Assembly: GCA_002422985.1 (NCBI GenBank) | Contig: DITZ01000098.1 | Span: 522 to 37,561, forward strand | DNA length: 37,040 bases | Source: Sphingomonadales bacterium UBA6171 | GTDB lineage: Bacteria > Pseudomonadota > Alphaproteobacteria > Sphingomonadales > Sphingomonadaceae | Direction of reading: 5' to 3' | Part shown: one piece after another, positions 8,147-16,333 of the stretch | Layout of the letters: the number at the start of each line of letters is the position of its first letter | How positions within the stretch are numbered: the first letter of the stretch is position 1 | The notes under the pieces: generated by a model | Told to the model about the DNA's origin: nothing | Databases searched by the model: none | Seen by the model: only the letters and a program-made list of their open reading frames with translations | Position numbers and translations under genes: made by a program

Positions 8147-9331
8147 ATGAACGGAAAACGGATCACACTCATCATCGGCGGCGGCATTGCGGCGTATAAA
8201 TCCTGCGAGCTTGTCCGCCTGTTGCGCAAGGCGGGCCATCAGGTCCGTTGTGTGCTGACCAAATCAGGGGCGCAATTCGTCACCCCCTTAAGCCTCGCGG
8301 CTTTGAGCGAAGACAAGGTCTATACTGAGCTTTTCGACCTCAAGGACGAGGTGGAAATGGGCCATATCCAGCTCAGCCGCCAGGCCGATCTCCTTGCCGT
8401 CGTCCCCGCCACTGCCGATCTGATCGCACGCATGGCGGCGGGCATGGCCGATGATCTTGCCACCACCTTGTTACTCGCGACCGACAAGCCCGTGCTGATC
8501 GCGCCCGCGATGAATGTCCGCATGTGGCAGCACCCCGCGACACAGCGCAATATCGAGACGCTACGCGGCGATGGCATTCAAATCCTTGAACCCGATGAAG
8601 GCGCAATGGCCTGTGGCGAATTCGGCCCCGGTCGTCTGCCCGAACCGCAGGCGATCTTCGACGCGATCATTGCGATGCTCGGCGGTAGCCCCAAGCCCTT
8701 GGCGGGCCAGCATGTCATCGTCACCGCTGGGCCGACCCACGAACCAATCGATCCCGTGCGCTATGTCGCCAATCGTTCCAGCGGCAAACAGGGCTATGCC
8801 ATTGCCGAGGCGCTGGCGACTTTGGGCGCACGCGTCACCCTTGTATCCGGCCCGGTGCATTTGCCCACCCCCAAGGGCGTGCATCGCATCGACGTGGAAA
8901 CCGCTGTGGAAATGCAAGCGGCGGTCGCGGGCAATCTGCCTGCCGATGCCGCCGTCATGGTCGCCGCCGTGGCCGATTGGCGCTTCCCCAGCGCCGATCA
9001 GAAAATCAAGAAACAGGATGGCGCACCGCCCATTCTCGAACCCAGCGAAAACCCCGATATTCTCGCAGGGCTGTGCCGCTCGCCATTGCGTCCCCGGCTC
9101 GTCATTGGCTTTGCCGCAGAGACCGAGCAAGTAATCGACTATGCAACGACCAAGCGGATGCGCAAAGGGTGTGACTGGATCATCGCCAATGACGTGTCCG
9201 GCGATGTCATGGGCGGCGACCGCAACAGCGTGCATATTATCACCGACCAAGGCGTGGAAAGCTGGCCCGATACCGAAAAGGCCGATGTTGCCCGCCAGAT
9301 TGCCCAAAGGATTGCAGATGCGCTGGCCTGA
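8147..9331 (+). CDS. coaBC: Bifunctional phosphopantothenoylcysteine decarboxylase/phosphopantothenate-cysteine ligase
   Basis: A 394-residue fusion enzyme of coenzyme A synthesis: CoaB joins cysteine to 4'-phosphopantothenate, CoaC decarboxylates the product with FMN. The N-terminal CoaC half (about residues 1-180) has the flavoprotein start GGGIAAYKSCELVRLLRK, PATADLIARMAAGMADDL, the PAMNxxM motif (APAMNVRMW) and the flexible-lid cysteine in GAMACGEFGPGRL. The CoaB half starts at VIVTAGPTHEPIDPVRY and has NRSSGKQGYAIAE, AAVADWR and DWIIANDV. The stop overlaps the start of dut by 14 bases, giving tight translational coupling. Confidence 0.96.
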   Translation: MNGKRITLIIGGGIAAYKSCELVRLLRKAGHQVRCVLTKSGAQFVTPLSLAALSEDKVYTELFDLKDEVEMGHIQLSRQADLLAVVPATADLIARMAAGMADDLATTLLLATDKPVLIAPAMNVRMWQHPATQRNIETLRGDGIQILEPDEGAMACGEFGPGRLPEPQAIFDAIIAMLGGSPKPLAGQHVIVTAGPTHEPIDPVRYVANRSSGKQGYAIAEALATLGARVTLVSGPVHLPTPKGVHRIDVETAVEMQAAVAGNLPADAAVMVAAVADWRFPSADQKIKKQDGAPPILEPSENPDILAGLCRSPLRPRLVIGFAAETEQVIDYATTKRMRKGCDWIIANDVSGDVMGGDRNSVHIITDQGVESWPDTEKADVARQIAQRIADALA

Positions 9332-9767
9332 TATCGACATTGCCCTGAAATGGCTGGAACATGGCGAGGGTCTGACCGCGCCCGCTTATGCCACCGAAGG
9401 CGCGGCGGGCATGGATGTCGTCGCGGCAGAGGAACTGACCCTCAACCCCGGCGCGCGGCATGCGGTCGCCACCGGCTTTGCTGTCGCCATTCCAGCGGGC
9501 TATGAAATACAGGTCCGCCCGCGTTCGGGCCTTGCGCTTAAAAACGGCATCACCTGCCTCAATAGCCCCGGCACGATCGACAGCGATTATCGCGGCGAGG
9601 TGAAGGTCATTCTCGCCAATCTCGGTGATCAGCCCTTCCCGATCAAGCGCGGCGATCGCATCGCGCAACTGGTCGTCGCCCCCGTTCAACGCGCGACGTT
9701 CCGCACTGTCGCCGATCTCGACGATACCGCGCGCGGCACCGGGGGCTTTGGCTCCACCGGGGTATGA
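9318..9767 (+). CDS. dut: dUTP diphosphatase
   Basis: A 149-residue trimeric dUTPase that hydrolyses dUTP to dUMP and pyrophosphate, limiting uracil incorporation and feeding thymidylate synthesis. All five family motifs are visible in order: AGMDVVAA (catalytic-metal Asp33), RPRSGLALKNG, GTIDSDYRGEVKV (catalytic Asp and Tyr91), RGDRIAQLVV and the P-loop-like RGTGGFGSTG at the C-terminus. The ATG at 9318 lies inside the coaBC end and has AAAGGA about 7 bases upstream; the frame is open further upstream, but those codons are coaBC in another frame. The coaBC-dut order is frequent in Alphaproteobacteria. The stop shares ATGA with the next gene. Confidence 0.96.
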   Translation: MRWPDIDIALKWLEHGEGLTAPAYATEGAAGMDVVAAEELTLNPGARHAVATGFAVAIPAGYEIQVRPRSGLALKNGITCLNSPGTIDSDYRGEVKVILANLGDQPFPIKRGDRIAQLVVAPVQRATFRTVADLDDTARGTGGFGSTGV

Positions 9768-10516
9768 GCCTCAACGACGAACAACTCGACCGTTACGCCC
9801 GCCATATCATCCTGCCCGATATTGGCGGGATGGGACAGGCGAAGCTCCTTGCCGCCCATGTCGCGGTGATCGGCGCGGGCGGCATCGGCTGCCCGGCGCT
9901 CGCCTATCTCGCGGCGGCGGGGGTCGGCCAGATCAGCATCATCGATGACGATGTGGTCAGTCGTTCCAATCTGCAACGCCAGATCCTGTTCAACGACGAT
10001 CAGATCGGCCAGTCCAAGGCCGTTTGCGCTGTGGATGCCGTGCATCGGCTCAACCCTGATTGCAGCGCCACGCCCATTATCCAGCGCCTCACCGCCAATA
10101 ATGCCGACGCCCTGCTGCGCGATTGCGATGTGGTGCTCGACGGATGCGACAATTTCGCGACCCGGTTGATCGTCGCCGATACCGCGCTTACCCTCAAAAA
10201 ACCCCTTATTTCTGCCGCGCTTGGCCGGTTCGACGGGCAGGTCGCGACCTTTCGCGGCTGGGAGCATGACAAACCCTGCTACCGTTGCCTCGTCGGCGAT
10301 GCACCGGGACGCGATGACATCAATTGCGGCGATCAGGGGGTATTGGGCGCCATGGCCGGGATGATCGGCGCAATGGCCGCGATTGAAGTCCTGCGCCAGA
10401 TCATCGGCTTTGGCGACGATAGTGCGGGCAAGTTGATGCTATTCGACCTGCTGTCTGCGCGTTTTCGCACGCTCGATTTACCCAAAGACCCCGGATGCCC
10501 GACATGCGCGGACTGA
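9764..10516 (+). CDS. HesA/MoeB/ThiF family adenylyltransferase
   Basis: A 250-residue E1-like enzyme that adenylates the C-terminal glycine of a small sulfur-carrier protein (MoaD or ThiS type). Visible features: N-terminal DEQLDRYARHIILPDIGGMGQ lead, nucleotide-binding loop GAGGIGCPALAYLAAAG, DDDVVSRSNLQRQ, the DGCDNFATR segment, and four zinc-binding cysteines in two pairs, CYRC and CPTC near the end. DINCGDQGVLGAMAGMIG aligns with the segment holding the reactive cysteine. There is no rhodanese domain. MoeB and ThiF cannot be separated from sequence alone; length favours MoeB. It begins in an ATGA overlap with dut and runs into the DsrE-like gene, which suggests a sulfur-handling pair. 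Confidence 0.85.
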   Translation: MSLNDEQLDRYARHIILPDIGGMGQAKLLAAHVAVIGAGGIGCPALAYLAAAGVGQISIIDDDVVSRSNLQRQILFNDDQIGQSKAVCAVDAVHRLNPDCSATPIIQRLTANNADALLRDCDVVLDGCDNFATRLIVADTALTLKKPLISAALGRFDGQVATFRGWEHDKPCYRCLVGDAPGRDDINCGDQGVLGAMAGMIGAMAAIEVLRQIIGFGDDSAGKLMLFDLLSARFRTLDLPKDPGCPTCAD

Positions 10517-10866
10517 CAATCATCCTGACCGAGAACGTGCCGGAACGGCTGCGCGGCGGTTTGATGATCGCGCTGACCCATCAGGCATTGGGTGGCCGCG
10601 CCCGCCTGTTCTTTCAGTTTGAGGCCGTGGCCTTGCTCCTGCCGCCGATCAGCGCCAGCGCTGATCCGGCCCATCTCGCCGCCGGTCTGCCCTCACTTGC
10701 CGCCTTGATCGATGATGCGCTCATCAGCGGGGTAGAGCTGATTCTATGCCAGACAGGTCTGCATTTAACCGACGCCCGTGCCGATCAATTCGATCCGCGC
10801 TGCACATTCGGTGGTTTAGCCAGCATTTTAGCTGATTTAGGTGAAGATCGGCTATTGGCGCTCTGA
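10504..10866 (+). CDS. DsrE-like family protein
   Basis: A 120-residue protein (123 if the ATG at 10495 is used) starting inside the end of the E1-like gene. It begins with a hydrophobic strand (RGLTIILTENVPERLRGGLMIALTHQALGG is split here as RGLTIILTEN plus GGLMIALTHQALGG), followed by RARLFFQFEAVALL and VELILCQTGLHL with one cysteine at about residue 81 in the position where DsrE/TusD-like proteins often carry an active cysteine. DsrE-family proteins move persulfide sulfur or act in peroxide/sulfur metabolism; which, if any, applies here is unknown. The overlap with an E1-like sulfur-carrier enzyme supports a sulfur role. Family assignment is from fold pattern, so moderate certainty. Confidence 0.65.
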   Translation: MRGLTIILTENVPERLRGGLMIALTHQALGGRARLFFQFEAVALLLPPISASADPAHLAAGLPSLAALIDDALISGVELILCQTGLHLTDARADQFDPRCTFGGLASILADLGEDRLLAL

Positions 10867-10884
10867 TAAAGCCTCGCCTATAGT
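10855..10884 (+). promoter_or_regulatory. Candidate promoter giving a leaderless ggt transcript
   Basis: TTGGCG (10855-10860, 4 of 6 matches to TTGACA) and TATAGT (10879-10884, 5 of 6 to TATAAT) are separated by 18 bases. Transcription would begin about 7 bases after the -10, at or next to the ATG of ggt (10892). There is no Shine-Dalgarno sequence before that ATG, which agrees with a leaderless message. Seen by eye; untested. Confidence 0.45.
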
Positions 10885-10891
10885 CCTGGCC

Positions 10892-12595
10892 ATGCGCATC
10901 CTCCTCCCCATGATGCTGGCCTTTACCGCCACGCTCCCCCTCGCCCCCGCCTTGGCAGCAGGCTCACCACCAGCGCACACAGTCGAAAAGGGCATCGTCT
11001 CTTCGGCCAATGGTCTGGCGAGCGAGGCCGGACAGGAAACCTTACGCGCGGGTGGCAGCGCGGCGGATGCAGCCATGGCGATGATGCTCGTCCTCACGGT
11101 GGTCGAACCGCAATCATCCGGGATCGGCGGCGGCGGATTTCTGCTTTATCACGATGGCCGCAGTGGCAAGCTCTCCACCATCGATGGCCGCGAAACCGCG
11201 CCCGCCACGGCCCAATCAGATCGGTTCATGGGGCCAGATGGCAAGCCGCTTGCGTTCATGGCTGCGATGCCGGGAGGCAAGTCGGTCGGCGTTCCCGGCA
11301 ATATCGCGCTGATGGCGATGACACATGATAAATGGGGAAAATTGCCGTGGAAGCGTTTGTTCGCCCCGGCGATCCGGGTGGCGGAACAGGGCTATCAAGT
11401 CACCCCGATCCTGCGTCAACGGCTCGATATGATGGCCAAAATCTGGGTCGACTTTCCCGAAGCACAGGCCATTTACTGGCGCGACGGCCAACCATTGCCG
11501 GTGGGTGCCACCGTCCGCAATCCGGCGCTCGGCACCTTCTTGCGCACCCTCGCCAAAAAAGGTCCCAAGGCCTTTTACGCCGGCGACAATGCCAAGGCGA
11601 TCATCAACGCCACCGCCACTGCCAAGCGTAATCCCGCCCCGATCACGTTGCGGGATATCGCTGGTTACAAGGCGAAGGAACGTCCCCCGGTCTGCGTCAC
11701 TTATCGCGCCTTTAAACTATGCGGCATGGGTCCACCCTCTTCTGGCGCGACAACGGTGTTCGGCATTCTCGGCATGCTGGAACAATTTCCGAACCCTGAT
11801 CTGGGCAAAGACAGCCCGACCAGCTGGCATTTGATTTCCGAAGCGATGCGCCTCGCTTATGCCGATCGCGATCTTTATCTAGGCGATGCGGACTTCGTCT
11901 CGGTCCCTGTCAAGGGCTTGCTCGATCCCACCTATCTGGCGCAACGCGCCGCGCTCATTTCGCAAGATACCGCGCGCAATGATTATCCGGCGGGCAATCC
12001 ACCCGGCAGCGAACCGCGCACTGCCGCCCTCGCGCCGGATGTGCCGGGGACCACGCATTTTGTCGCCGCGGATAAATGGGGCAATGTCGCCTCTATGACC
12101 TCCACCGTTGAAGGGCCATTCGGCAGCCAGTTGATCGTCAACGGCTATTTCCTCAACAATGAATTGACCGATTTCACCTTCGCGCCAGAACTGAATGGCA
12201 AGCCTGTCGCCAATCGCGTCGAACCCGGCAAACGTCCATTGTCGGCGATGTCCCCGACCATTGTCTATGACCCTCAAGGCAAGGTCGTATTGGCTGTCGG
12301 TTCGGCGGGCGGCAAGCGGATCATCATGCATGTCTTGAAGACGCTTGTTGGCGTGATCGATTGGAAACTCCCAGTCAATGACGCCATTGCTCTGCCCAAC
12401 ATCTTCATGGCGGGGGATGCAGTACAAATCGAATCCGGGACAGAATTGGCGACGAGACAGGGTGAATTGGCGCGCAAAGGACGAATGGTTCTTATCTCAC
12501 CACTTGATTCAAAGTTAAATGCTATCGAATATCATCAAAGCCACTGGCGCGGCGCGGCAGATCCGCGTAGCGAAGGTAAAGCATTAAAAGAATAA
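10892..12595 (+). CDS. ggt: Gamma-glutamyltransferase (periplasmic)
   Basis: A 567-residue N-terminal-nucleophile hydrolase that cleaves glutathione and other gamma-glutamyl compounds or transfers the glutamyl group. The ATG at 10892 gives a signal peptide MRILLPMMLAFTATLPLAP ending near ALA-AG, so export to the periplasm is expected. GGSAADAAMAMMLVLTVVEPQSSGIGGGG is the family N-terminal signature region (see SGIGGGGFLLYHD). Self-cleavage should occur before Thr387 in PGTTHFVAADKWG, with the small subunit starting TTHFVAAD as in E. coli GGT. The small subunit continues GPFGSQLIVNGYFLNN and ends with the PGKRPLSAMSPTIV and GSAGGKRIIMHVLKTL blocks. It begins 25 bases after the DsrE-like gene, probably from its own promoter. 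Confidence 0.94.
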   Translation: MRILLPMMLAFTATLPLAPALAAGSPPAHTVEKGIVSSANGLASEAGQETLRAGGSAADAAMAMMLVLTVVEPQSSGIGGGGFLLYHDGRSGKLSTIDGRETAPATAQSDRFMGPDGKPLAFMAAMPGGKSVGVPGNIALMAMTHDKWGKLPWKRLFAPAIRVAEQGYQVTPILRQRLDMMAKIWVDFPEAQAIYWRDGQPLPVGATVRNPALGTFLRTLAKKGPKAFYAGDNAKAIINATATAKRNPAPITLRDIAGYKAKERPPVCVTYRAFKLCGMGPPSSGATTVFGILGMLEQFPNPDLGKDSPTSWHLISEAMRLAYADRDLYLGDADFVSVPVKGLLDPTYLAQRAALISQDTARNDYPAGNPPGSEPRTAALAPDVPGTTHFVAADKWGNVASMTSTVEGPFGSQLIVNGYFLNNELTDFTFAPELNGKPVANRVEPGKRPLSAMSPTIVYDPQGKVVLAVGSAGGKRIIMHVLKTLVGVIDWKLPVNDAIALPNIFMAGDAVQIESGTELATRQGELARKGRMVLISPLDSKLNAIEYHQSHWRGAADPRSEGKALKE

Positions 12596-12611
12596 TTAAG
12601 AGTAGAGCCGA

Positions 12612-14423
12612 ATGGGCGAACCAAAATCCTGTGTGCGTGCGTTGGAGAAGTTCAACAGTCTGGTTGAGATGTTCTTTATCCGCGCAGACAGTCGGGGCGA
12701 CCAGCCATTCCTGTTTGCCAAGCGCGACAAGCAATGGCAGCCGATCAGTTGGCGCGAGGCAGCCCGACAGGTCGCCGCGCTGGCATCGGCCCTGCGCGGC
12801 CTTGGCCTGCAACCCGGCGACCGTGTCATGCTCGTGTCGGAAAACCGCCCCGAATGGTGCATCGCCGATCTGGCGATCATGGCAGCGGGCGGCGTTACCG
12901 TGCCGACCTACACCACCAACACGACCCGCGACCACGCCCATATTTTGAGCGACAGCGGCGCACGCTTCGTCATTTTCTCCACCCAGCGGATCGCCGCCAA
13001 TCTCCTGCCTGCCGTGCTGGCTGCGCCTGCGATCGAAACCGTCATTTCAATGGAGCCGGTCAAATTCGGCCAAGGCGCATTTCACCATCATCATTGGGCC
13101 GACCTGCTCAATCGTCCGGTCAGCGATGAAGAAATCGCCACCCTGCGTGATCAACCCGTCGCAGGCCGCAATGATCTCGCCTGTATCATCTACACCAGCG
13201 GCACCGGCGGGGTGCCGCGCGGCGTGATGCAGCATCATGGCGCGATCCTGCACAATGTTTCCGGCTGTATCGACATCATCGAGGCGGATTTCGAGCAGGA
13301 TGATCCGGAGACTTTCCTGTCCTTCCTGCCGCTCAGCCATGCTTATGAGCATACGGCGGGGCAGTTTCTGCCGATCGGGCTGGGGGCGGAAATCTATTTT
13401 TCCGAAGGGCTGGAGAAGCTTGCCGCCAATATCGAGGAGACGCGGCCGACCATCATGGTGGTGGTGCCGCGCCTGTTCGAGGTGCTGCGGCAGCGGATGC
13501 TGAAAACCATCGAGAAGCAGGGCGGGCTGGGCGTGCGGCTGCTGGCGGCGGCCGAGCGGCTGGGGCGCAAATCCCAGGAGAAGGGCGGGCTGGGCCTGTT
13601 CGACAAGCCGCTGGATTTCCTGGTGGAGCGGACATTGCGCCGCAAGGTGAAGGCGCGGCTGGGCGGCCGGCTGAAGGCGATGGTGGCGGGCGGCGCACCG
13701 CTCAACCCCGATGTGGGGCTGTTTTTCCATTCGCTCGGCATCACGCTCTTGCAGGGCTATGGCCAGACGGAGGCCGCGCCCGTTATCAGCTGCAACCGCC
13801 CGGCGGCGCGCATCAAGATGAACACGGTTGGCCCGCCGCTGAAGGATACCGATGTCCGCATCGCCGAGGATGGCGAGATATTGGTGGCCGGCGAGCTGGT
13901 GATGGCCGGATATTGGCGCAACCCGGAGGAGACGGCCAAGGCGTTGCAGGGCGGCTGGCTGCACACGGGCGACATCGGCATGATCGACGAGGATGGCCAT
14001 ATCGTCATCACCGACCGCAAGAAGGACATCATCGTCAACGACAAGGGCGACAATATCGCGCCGCAGCGGGTGGAGGGGATATTGACCCTGCAACCGGAGA
14101 TCGGCCAGGCCATGGTCTATGGTGATCGCCGGCCGCATCTGGTGGGCGTGGTGGTGCCGGACACGGAGTTTATGATGGAATGGGCGGCAGAGCATGGCAT
14201 CGAGCCGGCGGCCTGCAAGGACAACAGCGAATTTGTGCGCGCCATTCAGGCGGCGGTGGACCGGGTGAATAGTGAATTGCAGACGGTGGAAAAGGTGCGG
14301 CGGATTATATTGGCCGATGAACCCTTTACCGTGGAGAATGAGCAGATGACGCCGAGCCTGAAAATCCGCCGGCATGTGCTGAAGAAGCTTTATGGGCAAC
14401 GGCTGGACGCGCTTTTTCGCTGA
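12612..14423 (+). CDS. Long-chain acyl-CoA ligase (AMP-forming, FadD15-like)
   Basis: A 603-residue adenylate-forming ligase that activates a carboxylic acid, probably a long-chain fatty acid, as acyl-AMP and then acyl-CoA. Motifs in order: phosphate loop YTSGTGGVPRGVM (about residue 195), LPLSHAYEHTAGQ, GYGQTEAAPVI, the hinge region WLHTGDIGMIDEDGHI and DRKKDIIVNDKGDNIAPQ, and a C-terminal lysine region PSLKIRRHVLKKLYG. The overall architecture matches the long bacterial FadD15-like branch. Codon use changes sharply near codon 230 while frame and protein alignment remain intact: before it GTC/GTT and CGC predominate, after it GTG, CGG and GGG. It starts 16 bases after ggt. Confidence 0.92.
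   Translation: MGEPKSCVRALEKFNSLVEMFFIRADSRGDQPFLFAKRDKQWQPISWREAARQVAALASALRGLGLQPGDRVMLVSENRPEWCIADLAIMAAGGVTVPTYTTNTTRDHAHILSDSGARFVIFSTQRIAANLLPAVLAAPAIETVISMEPVKFGQGAFHHHHWADLLNRPVSDEEIATLRDQPVAGRNDLACIIYTSGTGGVPRGVMQHHGAILHNVSGCIDIIEADFEQDDPETFLSFLPLSHAYEHTAGQFLPIGLGAEIYFSEGLEKLAANIEETRPTIMVVVPRLFEVLRQRMLKTIEKQGGLGVRLLAAAERLGRKSQEKGGLGLFDKPLDFLVERTLRRKVKARLGGRLKAMVAGGAPLNPDVGLFFHSLGITLLQGYGQTEAAPVISCNRPAARIKMNTVGPPLKDTDVRIAEDGEILVAGELVMAGYWRNPEETAKALQGGWLHTGDIGMIDEDGHIVITDRKKDIIVNDKGDNIAPQRVEGILTLQPEIGQAMVYGDRRPHLVGVVVPDTEFMMEWAAEHGIEPAACKDNSEFVRAIQAAVDRVNSELQTVEKVRRIILADEPFTVENEQMTPSLKIRRHVLKKLYGQRLDALFR
13260..13340. other. Composition and codon-usage seam
   Basis: Everything left of here has moderate GC and C-ending codons; everything right has high GC and G-ending codons. 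In a hand count within the ligase gene, Val codons go from about 6 GTG to 10 GTC/GTT before 13,300 to about 24 GTG to 6 GTC/GTT after; Arg CGG goes from 2 to about 15, and Gly GGG from 1 to about 10. The boundary position is approximate. No repeat, att site or insertion sequence is visible at the seam. The change continues through all later genes. Confidence 0.75.
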
Positions 14424-14528
14424 TGGCTGCATGTGGTTCGCAAATATCTGGCCCTTTCATGCACCGTTCAATCTGTTAGGCTCATGGGAATGTCGAATCC
14501 GGCGCTTGATGCCGGGGAGGTCGTTTCG

Positions 14529-15860
14529 ATGAAGCAATTTGTTCGTTATCTTGCCGCAGCATCTGTTGGAGCCATTGTGGCGGTCGCCGTGCCGACGGCT
14601 GTGGACGCGTCCCGCGATAATCCCACCTATCGTCAGCTGGATACGCTGATGGATGTGTTTCTGAAGGTGCGGGCTTCCTATGTGGATCAGGTGGATGATT
14701 CCAAGCTGATCGAGGGTGCCATCAATGGCATGCTCGCGTCGCTGGATCCGCACAGCAGCTATCTGGATGCGCGCGACACCACCAATATGCGCTCGCAGAC
14801 CGATGGCGAATATGGCGGTCTGGGCCTGACGGTGACATCCGAAGACGGCGCGGTGAAGGTGGTGACGCCGACCGACGAGACGCCGGCGGCGCGCGCGGGC
14901 ATCCGGTCTGGCGACTATATCACCCATCTGAACGACGAGCTGATCTTTGGTTCGGGCCTGAACGAGGCGGTGGACAAGATGCGCGGCGCGCCGGGCACGG
15001 CCATCAAGCTGACGGTGGTGCGCCCCGGCACGGCCAAGCCGCTGAACTTTGACCTGACGCGCGAGGTGATCAAGATCCGCCCGGTGCGCTGGGAAGCGCG
15101 TGGCAATGTCGGCGTGGTGCGGATTGCATCGTTCAACCGGCAGACGGGGGACGCTGTGCGGCTGGCGCTGACGTCGCTGGACAGGCAGCTTGGTCCGAAG
15201 CTGGCCGGCTATGTGGTGGATTTGCGCTCCAACCCCGGCGGCCTGCTGGATCAGGCGATCGACGTGTCGGACGCCTTCCTGACGCGCGGCGAAATCGTGA
15301 GCCAGCGCGGGCGGACCAAGGGTGACATCGAACGCTATTATGCGCGCGACGATGATCTGACCGGCGGCCGGCCGGTGGTGGTGCTGGTGGATGAAGGCTC
15401 GGCGAGCGCGGCGGAAATCGTGGCGGGTGCGTTGCAGGATCACAAGCGCGCGGTGGTGATCGGCCAGCGCAGCTTTGGCAAAGGCTCGGTGCAGACGCTG
15501 ATCCCGCTGGGGCCGGAAACCGGGCTGCGGCTGACGACCGCGCGCTATTTCACGCCGTCGGGCCGCAGTGTGCAGGAAGCCGGCATCGATCCCGATATCA
15601 TCGTGCCGCAACTGAGCGATCCGACGCGGTCTGAGCGTCCGCGGCTGCGCGAGGCGGATTTGCGCAACCATCTGGTGGCCGAGGCCAAGGCCGACGACCG
15701 GATGATCGAGGATGACGGCAAGCCCGATCCGCGATTCCGGCTGACGGCGGACGAGCTGAAAAAGCAGGGCATCACCGACTTCCAGCTGGATTATGCGATC
15801 CGCCTGCTGGAGCGGCTGGCACCGGTGCGGGCGATTCAGGTGGCTGACGCGCAGAAATGA
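14529..15860 (+). CDS. S41 family carboxyl-terminal processing peptidase (CtpA-like)
   Basis: A 443-residue periplasmic protease. The ATG at 14529 is chosen because a strong Shine-Dalgarno sequence GGGGAGG sits 8 bases upstream and the product then starts with a signal sequence, MKQFVRYLAAASVGAIVAVA, ending near VDA. A PDZ domain covers roughly residues 95-170 (EYGGLGLTVTSEDG), followed by the peptidase domain with DLRSNPGGLLDQAI, the catalytic serine in VDEGSASAAEI (about 291-293) and Lys318 in SFGKGSVQT. Such proteases trim or degrade envelope proteins and can regulate cell-wall hydrolases. The stop overlaps dsbB (ATGA). Confidence 0.94.
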   Translation: MKQFVRYLAAASVGAIVAVAVPTAVDASRDNPTYRQLDTLMDVFLKVRASYVDQVDDSKLIEGAINGMLASLDPHSSYLDARDTTNMRSQTDGEYGGLGLTVTSEDGAVKVVTPTDETPAARAGIRSGDYITHLNDELIFGSGLNEAVDKMRGAPGTAIKLTVVRPGTAKPLNFDLTREVIKIRPVRWEARGNVGVVRIASFNRQTGDAVRLALTSLDRQLGPKLAGYVVDLRSNPGGLLDQAIDVSDAFLTRGEIVSQRGRTKGDIERYYARDDDLTGGRPVVVLVDEGSASAAEIVAGALQDHKRAVVIGQRSFGKGSVQTLIPLGPETGLRLTTARYFTPSGRSVQEAGIDPDIIVPQLSDPTRSERPRLREADLRNHLVAEAKADDRMIEDDGKPDPRFRLTADELKKQGITDFQLDYAIRLLERLAPVRAIQVADAQK

Positions 15861-16333
15861 TGCCGCGCACCGGGTCCGCCCGCGCGGGGCAACTGCTGTT
15901 TGCGCTGTCGGGCGCGCTGCTGCTGGGGGCCTTGTGGTTCCAGTTCGTGATGAAGCTGCCACCCTGCACCATGTGCTTCTGGCAGCGCTATGCCCATATC
16001 GCCGTGCTGCTGCTGGCGCTGCCGGCGGCGCTGGGCGGGCCGCGCCTGCTGGCCTCTGGCGCCGTGCTGGCGATGCTTGTGTCGGCGGGGCTGGGCGGCT
16101 TTCATGCCGGTGTTGAGCTGCATCTGTGGGCCGGGCCGGGCGGGTGCACCGGGGGGCTGCCGCCGGGCGCATCCATGGCGGATATCATGAACCGGATGCT
16201 GGAGACGAAGCTGGTGCGCTGCGACGCCGTGCCCTGGAGCTGGCTGGGGATTTCCATGGCCGGGTGGAACGCGATATTGAGCGGTCTGGGCGCGATGGCC
16301 GCTGCCCTGCTGCTGTGGAAGGGGAAGGCATGA
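15857..16333 (+). CDS. dsbB: Disulfide bond formation protein B (DsbB family)
   Basis: A 158-residue inner-membrane quinone reductase that reoxidises a DsbA-type protein. Four hydrophobic spans are visible. The first periplasmic loop carries C37-T-M-C40 in LPPCTMCFWQRYAH, whose arginine is near the quinone site; the second loop carries C97 (GPGGCTGG) and C122 (VRCDAVPWSWLGISMAGWN). This is the standard DsbB cysteine set. It starts in an ATGA overlap with the protease gene (a second ATG at 15860 is possible) and ends in an ATGA overlap with coq7, so all three are translated together. Coupling to coq7 is sensible because DsbB passes electrons to ubiquinone. Confidence 0.93.
   Translation: MMPRTGSARAGQLLFALSGALLLGALWFQFVMKLPPCTMCFWQRYAHIAVLLLALPAALGGPRLLASGAVLAMLVSAGLGGFHAGVELHLWAGPGGCTGGLPPGASMADIMNRMLETKLVRCDAVPWSWLGISMAGWNAILSGLGAMAAALLLWKGKA

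Noticed and set aside
14457..16172. Antisense frame of 571 codons across the S41 peptidase and dsbB
   Set aside because: Pro/Arg/His-rich shadow of two confidently identified genes; no family resemblance.
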